Part shown: in pieces, positions 8,554-17,940 of the stretch
How positions within the stretch are numbered: the stretch's first letter is position 1
Layout of the letters: each line of letters starts with the position of its first letter
Source of the DNA: Microbacterium sp.
Lineage (GTDB): Bacteria; Actinomycetota; Actinomycetes; Actinomycetales; Microbacteriaceae
NCBI GenBank assembly: GCA_019510305.1
Contig: JAEKKN010000017.1
Coordinates: 248,001 to 312,000 of the forward strand
Direction of reading: 5' to 3'
DNA: 64,000 nucleotides
Notes under the pieces: model-generated
The model's database searches: none
Seen by the model: only the letters and a program-made list of their open reading frames with translations
Told to the model about the DNA's origin: nothing
Program-made: the position numbers and the translations under genes

Positions 8554-9264
8554 TCACGCATCGGGTGCCGACCAATGGGCGGGCGTCGGCAAGGCGTGGT
8601 AGTCGACGTCGATGCCCGCCGCAGAGACGTCGGCGGTGCAATACAGCAGCGATTGGGTCGGGTAGCCATGCGGCCTGTTGTCGCGGATGATGGCCCTGTC
8701 GTCCTCGGGCGGGAGAGCGGCGGATGCTGCCAGCATCCGCACCCAGTCCGCTCTCCAGTCCGTGCTCGCGGAGGTCGGCCCGAGCGCGCGGAACTCCGGC
8801 AGCCACGACGCGATGCGCGGCGTGCCTGCGTCGTCGAGATCGTCGTGCGCGATCATGTGCGTGCCTGGTTCGATCGTCGTCTCGCGCAGCGAGGCGCCGT
8901 CCCAGCTGAGCACGCGCGAGCCCTCGGGGCGCACCTCGAGCAGGTTGAATCCGTGCATCCGCTCGGGGGCTGCGGGGGAGCGGCCCATGACCGATTCGAG
9001 GGCGAGCGAGCCGCGCGACAGTGCCAGGTCCGCGGGCAGATCGAGCACATCGGCGCGGTTCAGCAGAACTGCGAGGCGACCTTCGGCGGGGTTCGCGGCC
9101 AGCCAGGCGCCACCGGCTCGGCGGTCGCGGATGCCGATCACCCCGGGATGCCGATCCGGCCACCACGCGCCGAGCTCGTCCCATTCGCGCTGCGGGTCTT
9201 CATCGCGCACGGCCAGCAGGCGGACGGATGCCGCGTCGGCCGCATCGATCACGACCGTGCACAT
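8554..9264 (-). CDS. TANGO2/NRDE-family protein
   Basis: A 236-aa protein of the NRDE/TANGO2 family. The start 'MCTVVI' puts the conserved Cys at position 2, and 'AVRDEDPQREWDEL' is the N-R-D-E-like motif near residues 18-31. 'PNRADVLDLPADLALSRGSL' type segments follow in the middle. Family members have been linked to heme or lipid handling in eukaryotes; the bacterial role is unclear. ATG 9264 overlaps the mog stop codon (ATGA), so this is the last gene of the moaD-moeA-moaC-mog operon. That placement is the main clue to its role. Confidence 0.75.
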   Translation of the reverse strand: MCTVVIDAADAASVRLLAVRDEDPQREWDELGAWWPDRHPGVIGIRDRRAGGAWLAANPAEGRLAVLLNRADVLDLPADLALSRGSLALESVMGRSPAAPERMHGFNLLEVRPEGSRVLSWDGASLRETTIEPGTHMIAHDDLDDAGTPRIASWLPEFRALGPTSASTDWRADWVRMLAASAALPPEDDRAIIRDNRPHGYPTQSLLYCTADVSAAGIDVDYHALPTPAHWSAPDA

Positions 9265-9731
9265 CAGTGGTCCCCGCCGCCGAGCTGGTCGAGCAGATGC
9301 TCGAGCACACCGTCGAGCACGGCGAGCCCGTCGCGCACACCGCCTGTGGATCCGGGGAGATTCATCACGACGCATCCGCCGGCCACCCCCGCGACCGCCC
9401 GGCTGAGGACGGCGGTCGGCGTCACCGTCGCACCTCGGCGGCGGACCTCTTCGACGATCCCTGGCAGCTCGATGTCGAGCAGAGCCCTGGTCGCCTCCGG
9501 CGTGCGGTCGTCGGCCGAGACACCGGTGCCGCCTGTCGTGAGCAGGACGGACGGATGCTGCGCGAGCAGTGCCGACAGAGCATCGCCGACACCGGCATCA
9601 GCCACCACCTCGATCTGCACTGCGAACCCGCGATCGCGCAGCCACTCGACGATGACCGGACCGGTGCGGTCCTCGTACACGCCGTGCGCGGCCCTGGTCG
9701 AGACCACGAGCACGCACGCTGTGCGGGTCAC
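9264..9731 (-). CDS. mog: Molybdopterin adenylyltransferase (MogA/MoaB family)
   Basis: A 155-aa MoCF-fold protein that adenylylates molybdopterin before molybdate insertion. '[19 protein letters not shown]' at about 65-83 is the TTGGTG nucleotide/pterin-binding signature, and '[14 protein letters not shown]' near 125-138 is the conserved C-terminal motif. The start is GTG at 9729-9731, which overlaps the moaC stop (GTGA). The longer open frame upstream runs through moaC in another frame and was rejected. Confidence 0.88.
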   Translation of the reverse strand: MTRTACVLVVSTRAAHGVYEDRTGPVIVEWLRDRGFAVQIEVVADAGVGDALSALLAQHPSVLLTTGGTGVSADDRTPEATRALLDIELPGIVEEVRRRGATVTPTAVLSRAVAGVAGGCVVMNLPGSTGGVRDGLAVLDGVLEHLLDQLGGGDH

Positions 9732-10198
9732 GGCCGTGACCAGTCGCCGCTCTTGCCGCCCGATTTCGCGAGCACGAGCACGTCGGTGATCACGGCGTGC
9801 TTGTCGACGGCCTTGATCATGTCGTACAGCGTCAAGGCCGCCACAGTCGCGCCGGTCAGGGCCTCCATCTCGACCCCGGTGACGCCGTTCGTGACGGCCG
9901 TCGCGACGATGCGCACGCGGTCGCCCTGCGGCTCGAGGTCGACGGCGAGCTTGGTCAACGGCAGCGGATGGCACAGCGGGATCAGCGTCGACGTCTGCTT
10001 GGCGCCCATGATGCCCGCCAGCCGTGCGGTGCCCAGCGCCTCGCCCTTGGGCAGTGAGCCGTCGGCGATCATCGCCACGACCTCGGGCGTCGTCACCAGC
10101 ACGGCCTGCGCTGATGCCTCGCGGCGGGTCACCTGCTTCTCGGTGACGTCGACCATGTGCGCCGACCCGTCGGCACGCAGATGCGAGAGCTCACTCAT
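9728..10198 (-). CDS. moaC: Cyclic pyranopterin monophosphate synthase MoaC
   Basis: A 156-aa MoaC, close to the usual 155-165 aa. It rearranges the MoaA product into cyclic pyranopterin monophosphate, the first stable molybdenum-cofactor intermediate. Signatures are '[14 protein letters not shown]' at 15-28, '[20 protein letters not shown]' around 51-70, '[10 protein letters not shown]' at 72-81 and '[23 protein letters not shown]' at about 108-130. Start ATG 10198 overlaps the end of moeA. It belongs to the five-gene minus-strand cofactor operon. Confidence 0.95.
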   Translation of the reverse strand: MSELSHLRADGSAHMVDVTEKQVTRREASAQAVLVTTPEVVAMIADGSLPKGEALGTARLAGIMGAKQTSTLIPLCHPLPLTKLAVDLEPQGDRVRIVATAVTNGVTGVEMEALTGATVAALTLYDMIKAVDKHAVITDVLVLAKSGGKSGDWSRP

Positions 10199-11468
10199 CG
10201 ATCCTCCAGACTTCGACTTCTGCACCGGCGGGAAGCGCGGCGATACCGGCGGGCACGTGCACGAGCACCGTCGACCGAGCGTAGTCATGCAGCAGATGCG
10301 ACCCCGGTGCGCCCACCGAGACGCTTCCGTCGTCGCGCAGCATCCCGCGGCGGATCTGATGCTTGCCCTGCGGTGACTCGATCGCGTGGGCGAGCGGCAG
10401 CCAGCGCACCTCACGCCGATCGCGCAGGCCGGCGGCCCGGCGCAGCGGTGGACGCAGGAACATCTCGAACGACAGCAGGGCTGAGACCGGATTGCCGGGG
10501 AAGGCGACGACGGGCAGCGGAGCGAGTTCGTCCCGGCGCAGCATCCCCGCTCCCTGAGGCCCACCGGGCTGCATCGCGACGTGCCCGAACGACACCCCTC
10601 TGGGCGCGAGCGCGTCGCGGACCACCTCGAATGCGCCCGCGCTCACCCCTCCGGTCGTGATCAGCAGGTCCGCCTCAGGGTGCGCTGCGATGACGGCGAG
10701 CAGAGCCTCGGCGTCGTCCGGAGCTGCGGCGCAGGCGACCTCGGCGCCGGTGTCGATGAGAGATGCGGCGAGCGATGCCGTGTTCGCATCGTGGATCTGC
10801 CCCGATCCGAGCGTCTCGCCGGGGGCGCGCAGCTCGTGACCGGTGGAGACCAGCAGCACCCGCAGCCGCGGACGCACGCGTGCGGTGGTGAGGCCCACCG
10901 CCGCGAGCGTGGCCAACTGGGCGGGTCCGAGGCGGGTGCCGGCGGTGAGCAGCAGCTGACCTGCGGTGACGTCGCTGCCGGCTTCGCGGATGAAGGTTCC
11001 CGGTGCCACCGGCGTCGAGAACGCGACACCCGCGCTCGGGTCGCCCCCCGCCGCTCCGATACCGAGAAAGCGCGGCGGGTCGGCGGCCTCGATCTGCACG
11101 ACGGCATCCGCGCCGGCGGGGATCGCGGCGCCCGTCATGACCGGGGTCGCGGTACCGGGCTCGTGGGCGTCGGCCGCGTCTCCGGCTGCGCGGGCTCTGC
11201 CGATCGGCAGCCGCACGGGGCGCGATCCCGTCGCTGCGGCGATGTCTGCGGAGCGCACCGCGTAGCCGTCCATCTGGGAGTTCGCGAAGGGCGGCACCGG
11301 GAGCGGGCTGCGGACGTCGGCGGCCAGCACGCGCCCGTGGGCGGGGCCGGCGGGCGTGAGAGGCACCATCTCGGCGCGGGACGGGTCGGCGACCGCGGCG
11401 AGGGCGGGTGCGAGCAGCGCGGCGACGGTCGCGGCGTGTTCTTCGACGGTGGTGGACATCGCGGTCAT
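10191..11468 (-). CDS. moeA: Molybdopterin molybdotransferase MoeA
   Basis: A 425-aa MoeA that inserts molybdate into adenylylated molybdopterin. The N-terminal region carries '[19 protein letters not shown]' (residues about 54-72), the MoCF domain has '[18 protein letters not shown]' and '[10 protein letters not shown]', and '[20 protein letters not shown]' follows near 325-345; domain IV is C-terminal. Length and motif order are normal. The start codon overlaps the moaD stop (ATGA). Confidence 0.94.
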   Translation of the reverse strand: MTAMSTTVEEHAATVAALLAPALAAVADPSRAEMVPLTPAGPAHGRVLAADVRSPLPVPPFANSQMDGYAVRSADIAAATGSRPVRLPIGRARAAGDAADAHEPGTATPVMTGAAIPAGADAVVQIEAADPPRFLGIGAAGGDPSAGVAFSTPVAPGTFIREAGSDVTAGQLLLTAGTRLGPAQLATLAAVGLTTARVRPRLRVLLVSTGHELRAPGETLGSGQIHDANTASLAASLIDTGAEVACAAAPDDAEALLAVIAAHPEADLLITTGGVSAGAFEVVRDALAPRGVSFGHVAMQPGGPQGAGMLRRDELAPLPVVAFPGNPVSALLSFEMFLRPPLRRAAGLRDRREVRWLPLAHAIESPQGKHQIRRGMLRDDGSVSVGAPGSHLLHDYARSTVLVHVPAGIAALPAGAEVEVWRIDE

Positions 11469-11713
11469 CCGCCCGCGAACGGGGGCAGGATGTCGATGTG
11501 CTCGCCGGCGGGGAGAGTCAGGTCGCGGCGCACGACGCCGTCGACGAGGAACGACCCGCTCTTGAGGACCCGCGCCATGGGCTCTCCGTATCGGCTCGTC
11601 AGCGCATCTCGCAGGGCCTCGAGCGTGTGCTCCGCCCCGAGTTCGAGCTCTTCCGCCTCGCGTCCTGCGGCGTCGGCGGCCGCGGCGAAGTACCTCAGCA
11701 TCACGATCGCCAT
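11465..11713 (-). CDS. moaD: Molybdopterin synthase sulfur carrier subunit MoaD
   Basis: An 82-aa ubiquitin-fold carrier ending in Phe-Ala-Gly-Gly. The C-terminal Gly-Gly is adenylylated and thiocarboxylated, then donates sulfur to make the dithiolene of molybdopterin. It lies first in the minus-strand operon and faces the moeZ-type gene 160 bases away, whose product should activate it. '[16 protein letters not shown]' (last 16 residues) is the classic MoaD end. Confidence 0.92.
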   Translation of the reverse strand: MAIVMLRYFAAAADAAGREAEELELGAEHTLEALRDALTSRYGEPMARVLKSGSFLVDGVVRRDLTLPAGEHIDILPPFAGG

Positions 11714-11873
11714 GCCGCTCATCCTATGACGGGCGACGGAGACCGGATGCTCGGTGTGTGGTCGGATGCGCATCCGGGAGCGGCGTGTGCGGTGCGATTC
11801 TGGCCACGGCAGAGAACCGAAGGGAGCAGCGGACGGCGGAGACCGGACGGATGCTGCGCCGTAGACTTTCCGC

Positions 11874-13094
11874 ATGACTCCGCCCGCCGACTCAGAGCGC
11901 GTCCGCACGGGGCTCGTCGAACCGGGGCCGACGCTGGATTCCGATCGCATCGCCCGATACAGCAGGCAGCTCATGCTGCCGGGCTTCGGCGAGTCTGCGC
12001 AGCGGCGGCTGGCGGCGGCGCGCGTGCTCGTGATCGGAGCCGGCGGCCTCGGCAGCGCTCTCGTCCCCGTGCTCGCGGGCTCGGGTGTCGGCACGATCGG
12101 CATCGCCGACGACGACGTCGTCGAGCTCTCGAACCTGCACCGCCAGCTCAGCCACGGAACGGCCGATGTCGGTCGGGCCAAGGTCGATTCGCTCGCTGAG
12201 ACGGTGACGGCGATCGACCCCGCGATCGCCATCGTCCCCCATCGCGAGCGCGTCAGCGCCGAGAATCTGCCGCGGCTGCTCGCCGACTACGATCTGCTCG
12301 TCGACGGCAGCGACAACTTCGCCACGCGCTACCTCGCGAACGACGCCGCAGAGCTCGCCGGCAAGCCTCTCGTGTGGGGATCGATCCTCCGGTTCCACGG
12401 CCAGGTCGGCATCGCCTGGAAGGGACGCGGACCGACCTTCCGCGACCTCTTCCCCGCTCCGCCCCCCGCTGACGAGGCGCTCTCCTGCGAGCTCGGCGGC
12501 GTGCTGCCGAGCCTGTGCACGGCGATCGGCTCGCTCATGGCGACCGAGGTCATCAAGGTGGTCACCGGAATCGGCGAGCCTCTGCTCGGACGCGTCCTCT
12601 TCTACGACGCGCTCACCGCCCGCACCCGAGAGATCGCCTACGCCGTCGACGAGACGCGCGCGGAGCTCACCGGCCTCGACGACTACGAGCGCCTGTGCGG
12701 CACGGCCGCAGATCCCGGCCTGTCGATCTCGGCGGCCGAGCTGCTGAGGCGGCGAAGGGCGGGGGAGCGGATGCTGCTGCTCGACGTCCGCGAGGCGGAG
12801 GAGGCTGCCGGGCGGCGCATCCACGGCTCGGAGCTTCTGCCGGTCGGACGGATCGACGCGGGAGAGAACGTCGACACGACGCTCCCCGTCGTCGTGTACT
12901 GCGAGCAGGACCCCCGCTCGCGCCGAGCCGCCACGGCACTGCGCGGACAGGGCCTCGACGCGGTCTACGTCGTGGGCGGCATCCGCTCCTTCGTCGCGGT
13001 CGGCGGCGACGTCGAGTCAGGTCGCGACGACGGAGCGGATGCCGACACCGCTGCCCCGCACGGAGAAGGAGTGCCCGCATGGCGTTCGCGCTGA
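11874..13094 (+). CDS. MoeZ-type adenylyltransferase/sulfurtransferase (MoeB + rhodanese)
   Basis: A 406-aa fusion. Residues about 20-260 form an E1-like ThiF/MoeB domain with 'VLVIGAGGLGSALVPVLAGSG' (45-65) and 'DDDVVELSNLHRQ' (76-88). Residues about 285-385 form a rhodanese domain with the likely persulfide cysteine in 'VVYCEQDPRSRRA'. It activates MoaD (and often ThiS or CysO) and then supplies sulfur. The 'DDYERLCG' hinge and the lack of paired zinc cysteines fit actinobacterial MoeZ rather than E. coli MoeB. The stop overlaps moaE by 16 bases, so the two are co-translated. Confidence 0.9.
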   Translation: MTPPADSERVRTGLVEPGPTLDSDRIARYSRQLMLPGFGESAQRRLAAARVLVIGAGGLGSALVPVLAGSGVGTIGIADDDVVELSNLHRQLSHGTADVGRAKVDSLAETVTAIDPAIAIVPHRERVSAENLPRLLADYDLLVDGSDNFATRYLANDAAELAGKPLVWGSILRFHGQVGIAWKGRGPTFRDLFPAPPPADEALSCELGGVLPSLCTAIGSLMATEVIKVVTGIGEPLLGRVLFYDALTARTREIAYAVDETRAELTGLDDYERLCGTAADPGLSISAAELLRRRRAGERMLLLDVREAEEAAGRRIHGSELLPVGRIDAGENVDTTLPVVVYCEQDPRSRRAATALRGQGLDAVYVVGGIRSFVAVGGDVESGRDDGADADTAAPHGEGVPAWRSR

Positions 13095-13486
13095 TCACCG
13101 ACGAGCCGATCGACGAGGCAGCCGTCCGGGCCGCCGTGGGCGGCGACGCCGACGGCGCGGTCGTGATGTTCTGCGGAGTCGTGCGCGATCACGACGGCGG
13201 TCGCGCGGTCGAGTCGCTGGACTACCGGGCACACCCCGACGCCGAGCGGTTCCTCCGCGAGATCGTCGAGCGCATCGCGGCCGAGACGGGGCGGCGGGTC
13301 GCGGCGGCCCATCGCGTCGGCGATCTGCGCGTCGGCGACGTGGCGCTGTTCGCCGCAGCATCCGCCGGCCACCGCGCCGAGGCCTTCGAGGCCTGCGAGC
13401 TCCTCGTCGAGGAGATCAAGCGCGGTGTGCCCATCTGGAAACGCCAGCACTACGACGACGGCGTCTCGGAGTGGGTCGGGCTGTAG
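13079..13486 (+). CDS. moaE: Molybdopterin synthase catalytic subunit MoaE
   Basis: A 135-aa MoaE. With thiocarboxylated MoaD it converts cyclic pyranopterin monophosphate to molybdopterin. Signatures are 'VVMFCGVVRDHDGGRAVESLDY' region (28-49), 'HRVGDLRVGDVAL' at 78-90, 'EAFEACELLVEEIKRGVPIWKRQ' at 101-123 (with active-site lysines) and the terminal 'WVGL'. The ATG at 13079 lies inside the moeZ-type gene, 16 bases before its stop. It is convergent with moaA, 18 bases away. Confidence 0.95.
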   Translation: MAFALITDEPIDEAAVRAAVGGDADGAVVMFCGVVRDHDGGRAVESLDYRAHPDAERFLREIVERIAAETGRRVAAAHRVGDLRVGDVALFAAASAGHRAEAFEACELLVEEIKRGVPIWKRQHYDDGVSEWVGL

Positions 13487-13504
13487 GGCGGTCGATTCCA
13501 GGCC

Positions 13505-14599
13505 TCAGCCGCCGATGTAGCTCATCTCGATGCGGGGCCGCGCCGCGCGCAGTTCGGGCGTGAGCTCGGAGCGGATCTCGGAGTACCGGTCGTCGCGCGC
13601 TCCCCAGATGCCGGCCATCGCCTGCGACAGCTCGGCATCCGACACGCCTCCGCGCAGCAGGGCGCGCAGGTCGTGGCCCTCGGTCGCGAAGAGGCACGTG
13701 AAGAGCTTGCCCTCGGTCGAGATGCGCGCGCGATTGCAGGTGCCGCAGAACGTGTTCGTGACCGAGGAGATGACCCCGATCTCACCCGAGCCGTCGACGT
13801 ACTGCCAGCGCTTGGCCGTCTCTCCGGTCGCGCGAGCGCCCACGGGCTCGAGCGGGAACAGGGCGCCGACGCGTTCGACGATCTCGGCGGCGGGCACCAC
13901 TTCGTCCAGCTCCCAGCCGTTCGAGGTGCCCACGTCCATGTACTCGATGAACCGCAGCGTGTACGGGGTGTCCTTGAAACGGGCCGCCATGGGCTCGATC
14001 TCGTGGTCGTTGAGCCCTCGTTTGACGACCATGTTGATCTTGATGGGACCGATGCCGACCTCGTGCGCGGCCTCGATGCCCTCTAACACGCGCGACACGG
14101 GGAAACGCACGTCGTTCATACGCTGGAACAGCTCGTCGTCGAGCGTGTCGACCGACACCGTGAGCCGATCGAGTCCCGCATCCTTCAGGGCCTGCGCCTT
14201 GAGCGTGAGGGCAGAGCCGTTGGTCGTCAGGGCGATCTCGACCTTGCGGCCCTCGGGCGTCCGCAGCGCCGCCAGTCGCGAGATGAGCTCCTCGATCCCG
14301 CGACGCAACAGCGGCTCGCCGCCGGTCAGCCGCAGCTTGCGCACACCGTGCGCGACGGCGATGCGCGAGATCCGCTCGATCTCCTCGAAGCTCAGCAGCT
14401 CGTCGCGATCGAGGAACGCGTAGTCCCGGCCGAACACCGAGCGCGGCATGCAGTACACGCAGCGGAAGTTGCAGCGGTCAGTCACCGAGATGCGGAGGTC
14501 GCGCAGCGGGCGCTCACGCGCGTCGATGAGACCGACGGAGGGCAGACGAAGCGCGCCGGCAGCTTGTGCGCCGGTTCCGCGAGACGTCGAGATCGTCAT
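13505..14599 (-). CDS. moaA: GTP 3',8-cyclase MoaA (radical SAM)
   Basis: A 364-aa radical-SAM enzyme that starts molybdenum-cofactor synthesis from GTP. The SAM cluster cysteines are C43, C47 and C50 in '[12 protein letters not shown]'. The C-terminal cluster uses C285, C288 and C302 in '[16 protein letters not shown]'. The protein ends in the Gly-Gly needed for activity. It lies 45 bases downstream of modC on the same strand, so uptake of molybdate and cofactor synthesis probably share a transcript. Confidence 0.95.
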   Translation of the reverse strand: MTISTSRGTGAQAAGALRLPSVGLIDARERPLRDLRISVTDRCNFRCVYCMPRSVFGRDYAFLDRDELLSFEEIERISRIAVAHGVRKLRLTGGEPLLRRGIEELISRLAALRTPEGRKVEIALTTNGSALTLKAQALKDAGLDRLTVSVDTLDDELFQRMNDVRFPVSRVLEGIEAAHEVGIGPIKINMVVKRGLNDHEIEPMAARFKDTPYTLRFIEYMDVGTSNGWELDEVVPAAEIVERVGALFPLEPVGARATGETAKRWQYVDGSGEIGVISSVTNTFCGTCNRARISTEGKLFTCLFATEGHDLRALLRGGVSDAELSQAMAGIWGARDDRYSEIRSELTPELRAARPRIEMSYIGG

Positions 14600-14644
14600 C
14601 GTCCACCCTTTCGAGTGGCAACGGTAGCACCGCCGACCGGGATG

Positions 14645-15694
14645 TCAGCCTTCGCGTCGCACCGAGACGTCGGCGGGATCTACGCGGAAGGCGACAGTCG
14701 CACCGGGACGGATGCCGAGTGCCGCAGCAGCACCCGACGGACAGTCGACGGCGAGCTGCGGATGCTCCGCGGTGAACACGCGGATGCCGCCCGCCACGGC
14801 TTCCATGATCGACACCGTGCCGCGCCAGGAGTTCTCGGACATGGGGTCGCCGTCGGGCAGGACGCGCACGGATGCCGGGGAGAACACCGCCGATCCCGCC
14901 TCACCGTCGACGAGGACGTCGCCGTGTCCGAGGAATCGGAGTCCGCCATCCGCCATCAGGGCGCCGGCAGCGTCGCCCGTGCCCGTGACGAGATTCACCC
15001 CGGTGATCGCCGCCGCGAACCGAGACCGCGGATGACCGAGAACGTCGGCTGTCACGCCCTGCTGCACGATGCGCCCCTCGTCGACGACGACGGTGCGAGC
15101 AGCGAGCATCACGGCGTCGAGCGGATCGTGTGTGACCAGCACGATCGGGATCGCGAGGTGCTCACGCAGCTGCGCCACGAGGCGCCGTGCCTGCGTGCCG
15201 GTCTCGGCGTCGAGCGAGGCGAACGGCTCGTCGAGGAGAAGCGCGAGCGGCTGGGCCGCGAGAGCCCTCGCGAGAGCCACGCGCTGCTGCTGACCGCCTG
15301 AGAGCTCGGCCGGTCGATGGCGCGAGACGTCGCTCAGCCCGACCTCGTCGAGGTGAGCGAGGGCGCGCCGCCGCGCCTCGGCGGGGGGAAGTCCTTGCGC
15401 GCGAGGGCCGAAGGCCACGTTCTCGAGCGCCGAGAGGTGCGGGAACAGCATCGCGCGCTGGCCGAGCAGGCCGATCCGCCGCCGCTCGGGCGGCATGGCA
15501 GCGGCGATGGTAGCGCCGTTCAGCGAGATCGCGCCCGAGGCGTGCGGCCGATGCCCGGCGATGGCCGCGAGCAGCGTCGACTTGCCCGCGCCGTTGGGGC
15601 CGAGCACGGCCAGCACCTCACCAGGGGCCACGGTGAACGCCGCCTCCACCCGGAACGCCCCGGCGCGGGCGGTGATGTCGATGTCGAGGCTCAT
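14645..15694 (-). CDS. modC: Molybdate ABC transporter ATP-binding protein ModC
   Basis: A 349-aa ABC ATPase powering molybdate import. It has Walker A 'GPNGAGKST' at 32-40, signature 'ELSGGQQQRVALARAL' near 126-141, and Walker B 'ALLLDEPFASLD'. A C-terminal extension of about 130 residues carries a TOBE molybdate-binding domain ('WRGTVSIMEAVAGGIRVF'), as in ModC rather than unrelated ABC proteins. The ATG overlaps the modB stop (ATGA). Confidence 0.9.
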   Translation of the reverse strand: MSLDIDITARAGAFRVEAAFTVAPGEVLAVLGPNGAGKSTLLAAIAGHRPHASGAISLNGATIAAAMPPERRRIGLLGQRAMLFPHLSALENVAFGPRAQGLPPAEARRRALAHLDEVGLSDVSRHRPAELSGGQQQRVALARALAAQPLALLLDEPFASLDAETGTQARRLVAQLREHLAIPIVLVTHDPLDAVMLAARTVVVDEGRIVQQGVTADVLGHPRSRFAAAITGVNLVTGTGDAAGALMADGGLRFLGHGDVLVDGEAGSAVFSPASVRVLPDGDPMSENSWRGTVSIMEAVAGGIRVFTAEHPQLAVDCPSGAAAALGIRPGATVAFRVDPADVSVRREG

Positions 15695-16509
15695 CGCACG
15701 GCATCCGCTCGCCAGCCGCGCATCAGCAGCAGCACGGCCACCGCCACGACGATCAGCAGCAGCGACAGCGCGATCGCGGTGTCCTCCCGCACGCCTGCAC
15801 CGTTGAACGCGGTGTAAATCGCGAGCGGCATGGTCCGCGTGACACCGGGCGCGTTCCCGGCGAACAGCGCCGTCGCGCCGAACTCGCCCATCGCTCGCGC
15901 GAAGCACAGCACCGCGCCGGCGACGAGTCCGGGGGCGGCGAGGGGCAGCGTGACGCGGCGGAACACAGTGAGGGGGCGCGCGCCCAGACTTGCCGCGACC
16001 GACTCATGGCCCGTGCCGACCGCGCGCAGCGCGCCCTCGACCGAGATCACCAGGAAGGGCAACGCCACGAACACCTGAGCGATCACGACAGCCACGGTCG
16101 TGAACGGGATGCGGATGCCGAGCACTCCGAGAGCCCCGCCGAACAGTCCGTTCCGGCCCAGGAGCGACAGCAGGGCGATGCCGCCGACGAGTGGCGGCAG
16201 CACGAGGGGCAGCGTGGTGAGGGTGCGCAGCACCGCCGCGAGTGGCCCGGTGCTCCGTGCGATCACGAGGGCGAGCGGCACGCCGAGCAGCACGCACACC
16301 GCCGTCGCGAGGGCGGCGGTGGACAGCGAGAGGCCCAGCGCCTGCAGCGCCTCGGGCGAGGAGACGGCTGCGGGCACAGCGGCCCAATCCAGCCGGATCA
16401 GGAGCGCGGCGAACGGCAGAGTCAGCACCAGAGCGCCGAGCCCGGCGGGGATCCAGAGCCAGACCGGCATCCGTCGCGCCGCCGCGCGACTCTCGCCGCG
16501 CCGGGTCAC
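15691..16509 (-). CDS. modB: Molybdate ABC transporter permease ModB
   Basis: A 272-aa inner-membrane permease with five to six spans and the EAA loop 'ESVAASLGARPLTVFRRVTLPLAAPGLVAG' (cited in part; about residues 163-190) that docks to ModC. The start is GTG 16507-16509, overlapping the modA stop. Flanked by modA and modC in the standard A-B-C order. Confidence 0.9.
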   Translation of the reverse strand: MTRRGESRAAARRMPVWLWIPAGLGALVLTLPFAALLIRLDWAAVPAAVSSPEALQALGLSLSTAALATAVCVLLGVPLALVIARSTGPLAAVLRTLTTLPLVLPPLVGGIALLSLLGRNGLFGGALGVLGIRIPFTTVAVVIAQVFVALPFLVISVEGALRAVGTGHESVAASLGARPLTVFRRVTLPLAAPGLVAGAVLCFARAMGEFGATALFAGNAPGVTRTMPLAIYTAFNGAGVREDTAIALSLLLIVVAVAVLLLMRGWRADAVR

Positions 16510-17294
16510 GGCGCCCCGAATCCGAGACGCTCGAGCACCTTTCGCCCCGCGTCCGACTGCACGAACGCGACGAACGCCTGCGCCGCATCAGGATTCTGCG
16601 CTCCGGCGAGTTCGACGATCGGGTAGACGTTGGTGGCCGCATCCGCTCCCTCGATGTCGACGCCCGTCACCGCGTCGCCTGCGGCCCTGACGTCGGTCGC
16701 GTACACGAGCCCCGCATCGGCTTCGCCCGAGCGCACCTTCGACAGCACGGCCGTGACGTTCTGCTCCTCGCTCGCGGGGGTGAGCGCGACTCCCGCCGTG
16801 TCGAGCAGGGTGCGAGCGGCGCTGCCGCACGGCACCTCGGCGGCGCACACGACCACGGTGCGGCCGGGGCGCGCGAGATCCGCGAGCGTCTCGATGCCCT
16901 TGGGGTTCCCAGGCGCGACGGCGATCTGCAGCACGTTCGTGGCGAACGGCTCACCGGCGTCCGCGAGCCCCGCATCCGCCACCTTCGCCAGGTTCTTCTC
17001 GTCGGCCGAGGCGAACACGTCGGCCTGAGCGCCCTCGATCAGCTGGGTGGCGAGCACGGAGGACCCGTCGTACGAGATCGGCCGGACGTCGAGATCGGGA
17101 TGCAGCCGCTCGAAATCGGCGGCGAGCTCGTCGAACGCCTGCGAGAGAGAGGCGGCGGCGAAGATCGTCAGCTCGCCGCTCAATTCGTCGGATGCGGTGG
17201 CCGTGGGCTCGGCAGGAGCGGATGCCGTGCAGCCGGTCGCCGCGAACAGGCCGATCGTGAGGGCCACGGCGGCCAGGGGGCGGATGGCACTCAT
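16506..17294 (-). CDS. modA: Molybdate-binding lipoprotein ModA
   Basis: A 262-aa periplasmic-type binding protein anchored as a lipoprotein: the signal peptide ends in 'LFAATGC' with the lipidated Cys at 22. 'ELTIFAAASLSQAFDELA' (41-58) and 'YDGSSVLATQLIEGAQADVFASAD' (75-98, cited as landmarks) line the oxyanion pocket. It captures molybdate or tungstate for ModBC. It starts at the stop of the upstream HTH-TOBE gene, so that gene is co-transcribed. Confidence 0.92.
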   Translation of the reverse strand: MSAIRPLAAVALTIGLFAATGCTASAPAEPTATASDELSGELTIFAAASLSQAFDELAADFERLHPDLDVRPISYDGSSVLATQLIEGAQADVFASADEKNLAKVADAGLADAGEPFATNVLQIAVAPGNPKGIETLADLARPGRTVVVCAAEVPCGSAARTLLDTAGVALTPASEEQNVTAVLSKVRSGEADAGLVYATDVRAAGDAVTGVDIEGADAATNVYPIVELAGAQNPDAAQAFVAFVQSDAGRKVLERLGFGAP

Positions 17295-17698
17295 CACGAC
17301 GCCTGCTTCTCGGTCTCGACGACGACAAGCGTCGCCTTGACGACCGCGGTCGCCTTGCTGCCCACCTCGAGGCGCAGCTCGCGCGCCGCCTCGGCCGACA
17401 TCAACGACACGACCCGATGCGGACCGCTCTGCAGCTCGACCTGGGCCATCAGCCCGTCGATCTCGACCTTGGTGACGAGGCCGGTGAAGCGGTTCCGCGC
17501 GCTGCGACGCACCGGGTCGTCGTCGGCCGCGCCTCCGGCGAGCCTCGTGGCCTGGTCGGCGAGGGCGGCACCGTCGACCACCTGGCGACCTGAGGAGTCG
17601 AGCGACGCCACGAGGATGCCGTCGCCGACCCAGCGGCGCACGGTGTCGTCGCTCACACCCAGCAGATGGGCGGCTTCGCTGATCCGAAAATGCGTCAT
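17294..17698 (-). CDS. Helix-turn-helix/TOBE molybdate-responsive regulator
   Basis: A 134-aa protein with an excisionase/MerR-like helix-turn-helix at 1-55 ('RISEAAHLLGVSDDTVRRWVGDG') and a TOBE (molbindin) domain at about 70-130 ('NRFTGLVTKVEIDGLMAQVEL', 'LMSAEAARELRLEVGSKATAVVKAT'). This architecture is typical of small actinobacterial molybdate sensors next to modABC; it probably represses or tunes the operon it heads. ATG 17698 fits the domain start; an ATG at 17710 would add four residues. Confidence 0.82.
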   Translation of the reverse strand: MTHFRISEAAHLLGVSDDTVRRWVGDGILVASLDSSGRQVVDGAALADQATRLAGGAADDDPVRRSARNRFTGLVTKVEIDGLMAQVELQSGPHRVVSLMSAEAARELRLEVGSKATAVVKATLVVVETEKQAS

Positions 17699-17940
17699 GA
17701 TGACGACCATAGTTCCGCATGCGCGGGTTCGCAATCTCCGATCTCGCATTGTGGAATGTGAATTTCAGAACACTCTGGACGCCCGCGATTCTCGGGAGTA
17801 CAGTCGTGCTGGCTGGACGACTGATGACGGTCGCCAGGCGCAAGAAAGCACAACCTAGCGGTTCGACGTATATCTCGAGGCCGATCCCCACGGGGCCCTG
17901 CCGGAAGCCGTATCACTGCGACGACAGCAAGGAAGCCTTC
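17699..17940 (+). promoter_or_regulatory. Leader region upstream of guanine deaminase
   Basis: No gene is visible here. A possible promoter is CTGGAC at 17775-17780, an 18-base spacer and TACAGT at 17799-17804. The leader that follows is about 135 bases and contains a CCCC-ACG-GGGG hairpin near 17889 and two GGAAGCC repeats; a structured 5' RNA is possible but I cannot match it to a riboswitch class. Two poor matches to the purine boxes (17742-17756, 17763-17777) are 21 bp apart but lie upstream of the proposed promoter. Confidence 0.35.

Noticed and set aside
11874..13094. Loss of the paired zinc cysteines in the MoeB-like protein
   Set aside because: This is normal for actinobacterial MoeZ-type fusions with a rhodanese domain, not a defect.
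17742..17777. Two box-like sequences 21 bp apart upstream of guaD (TCTCGCATTGTGGAA, TTTCAGAACACTCTG)
   Set aside because: The second lacks its right half and both lie upstream of the readable promoter, so the match is too weak to add guaD to the regulon.
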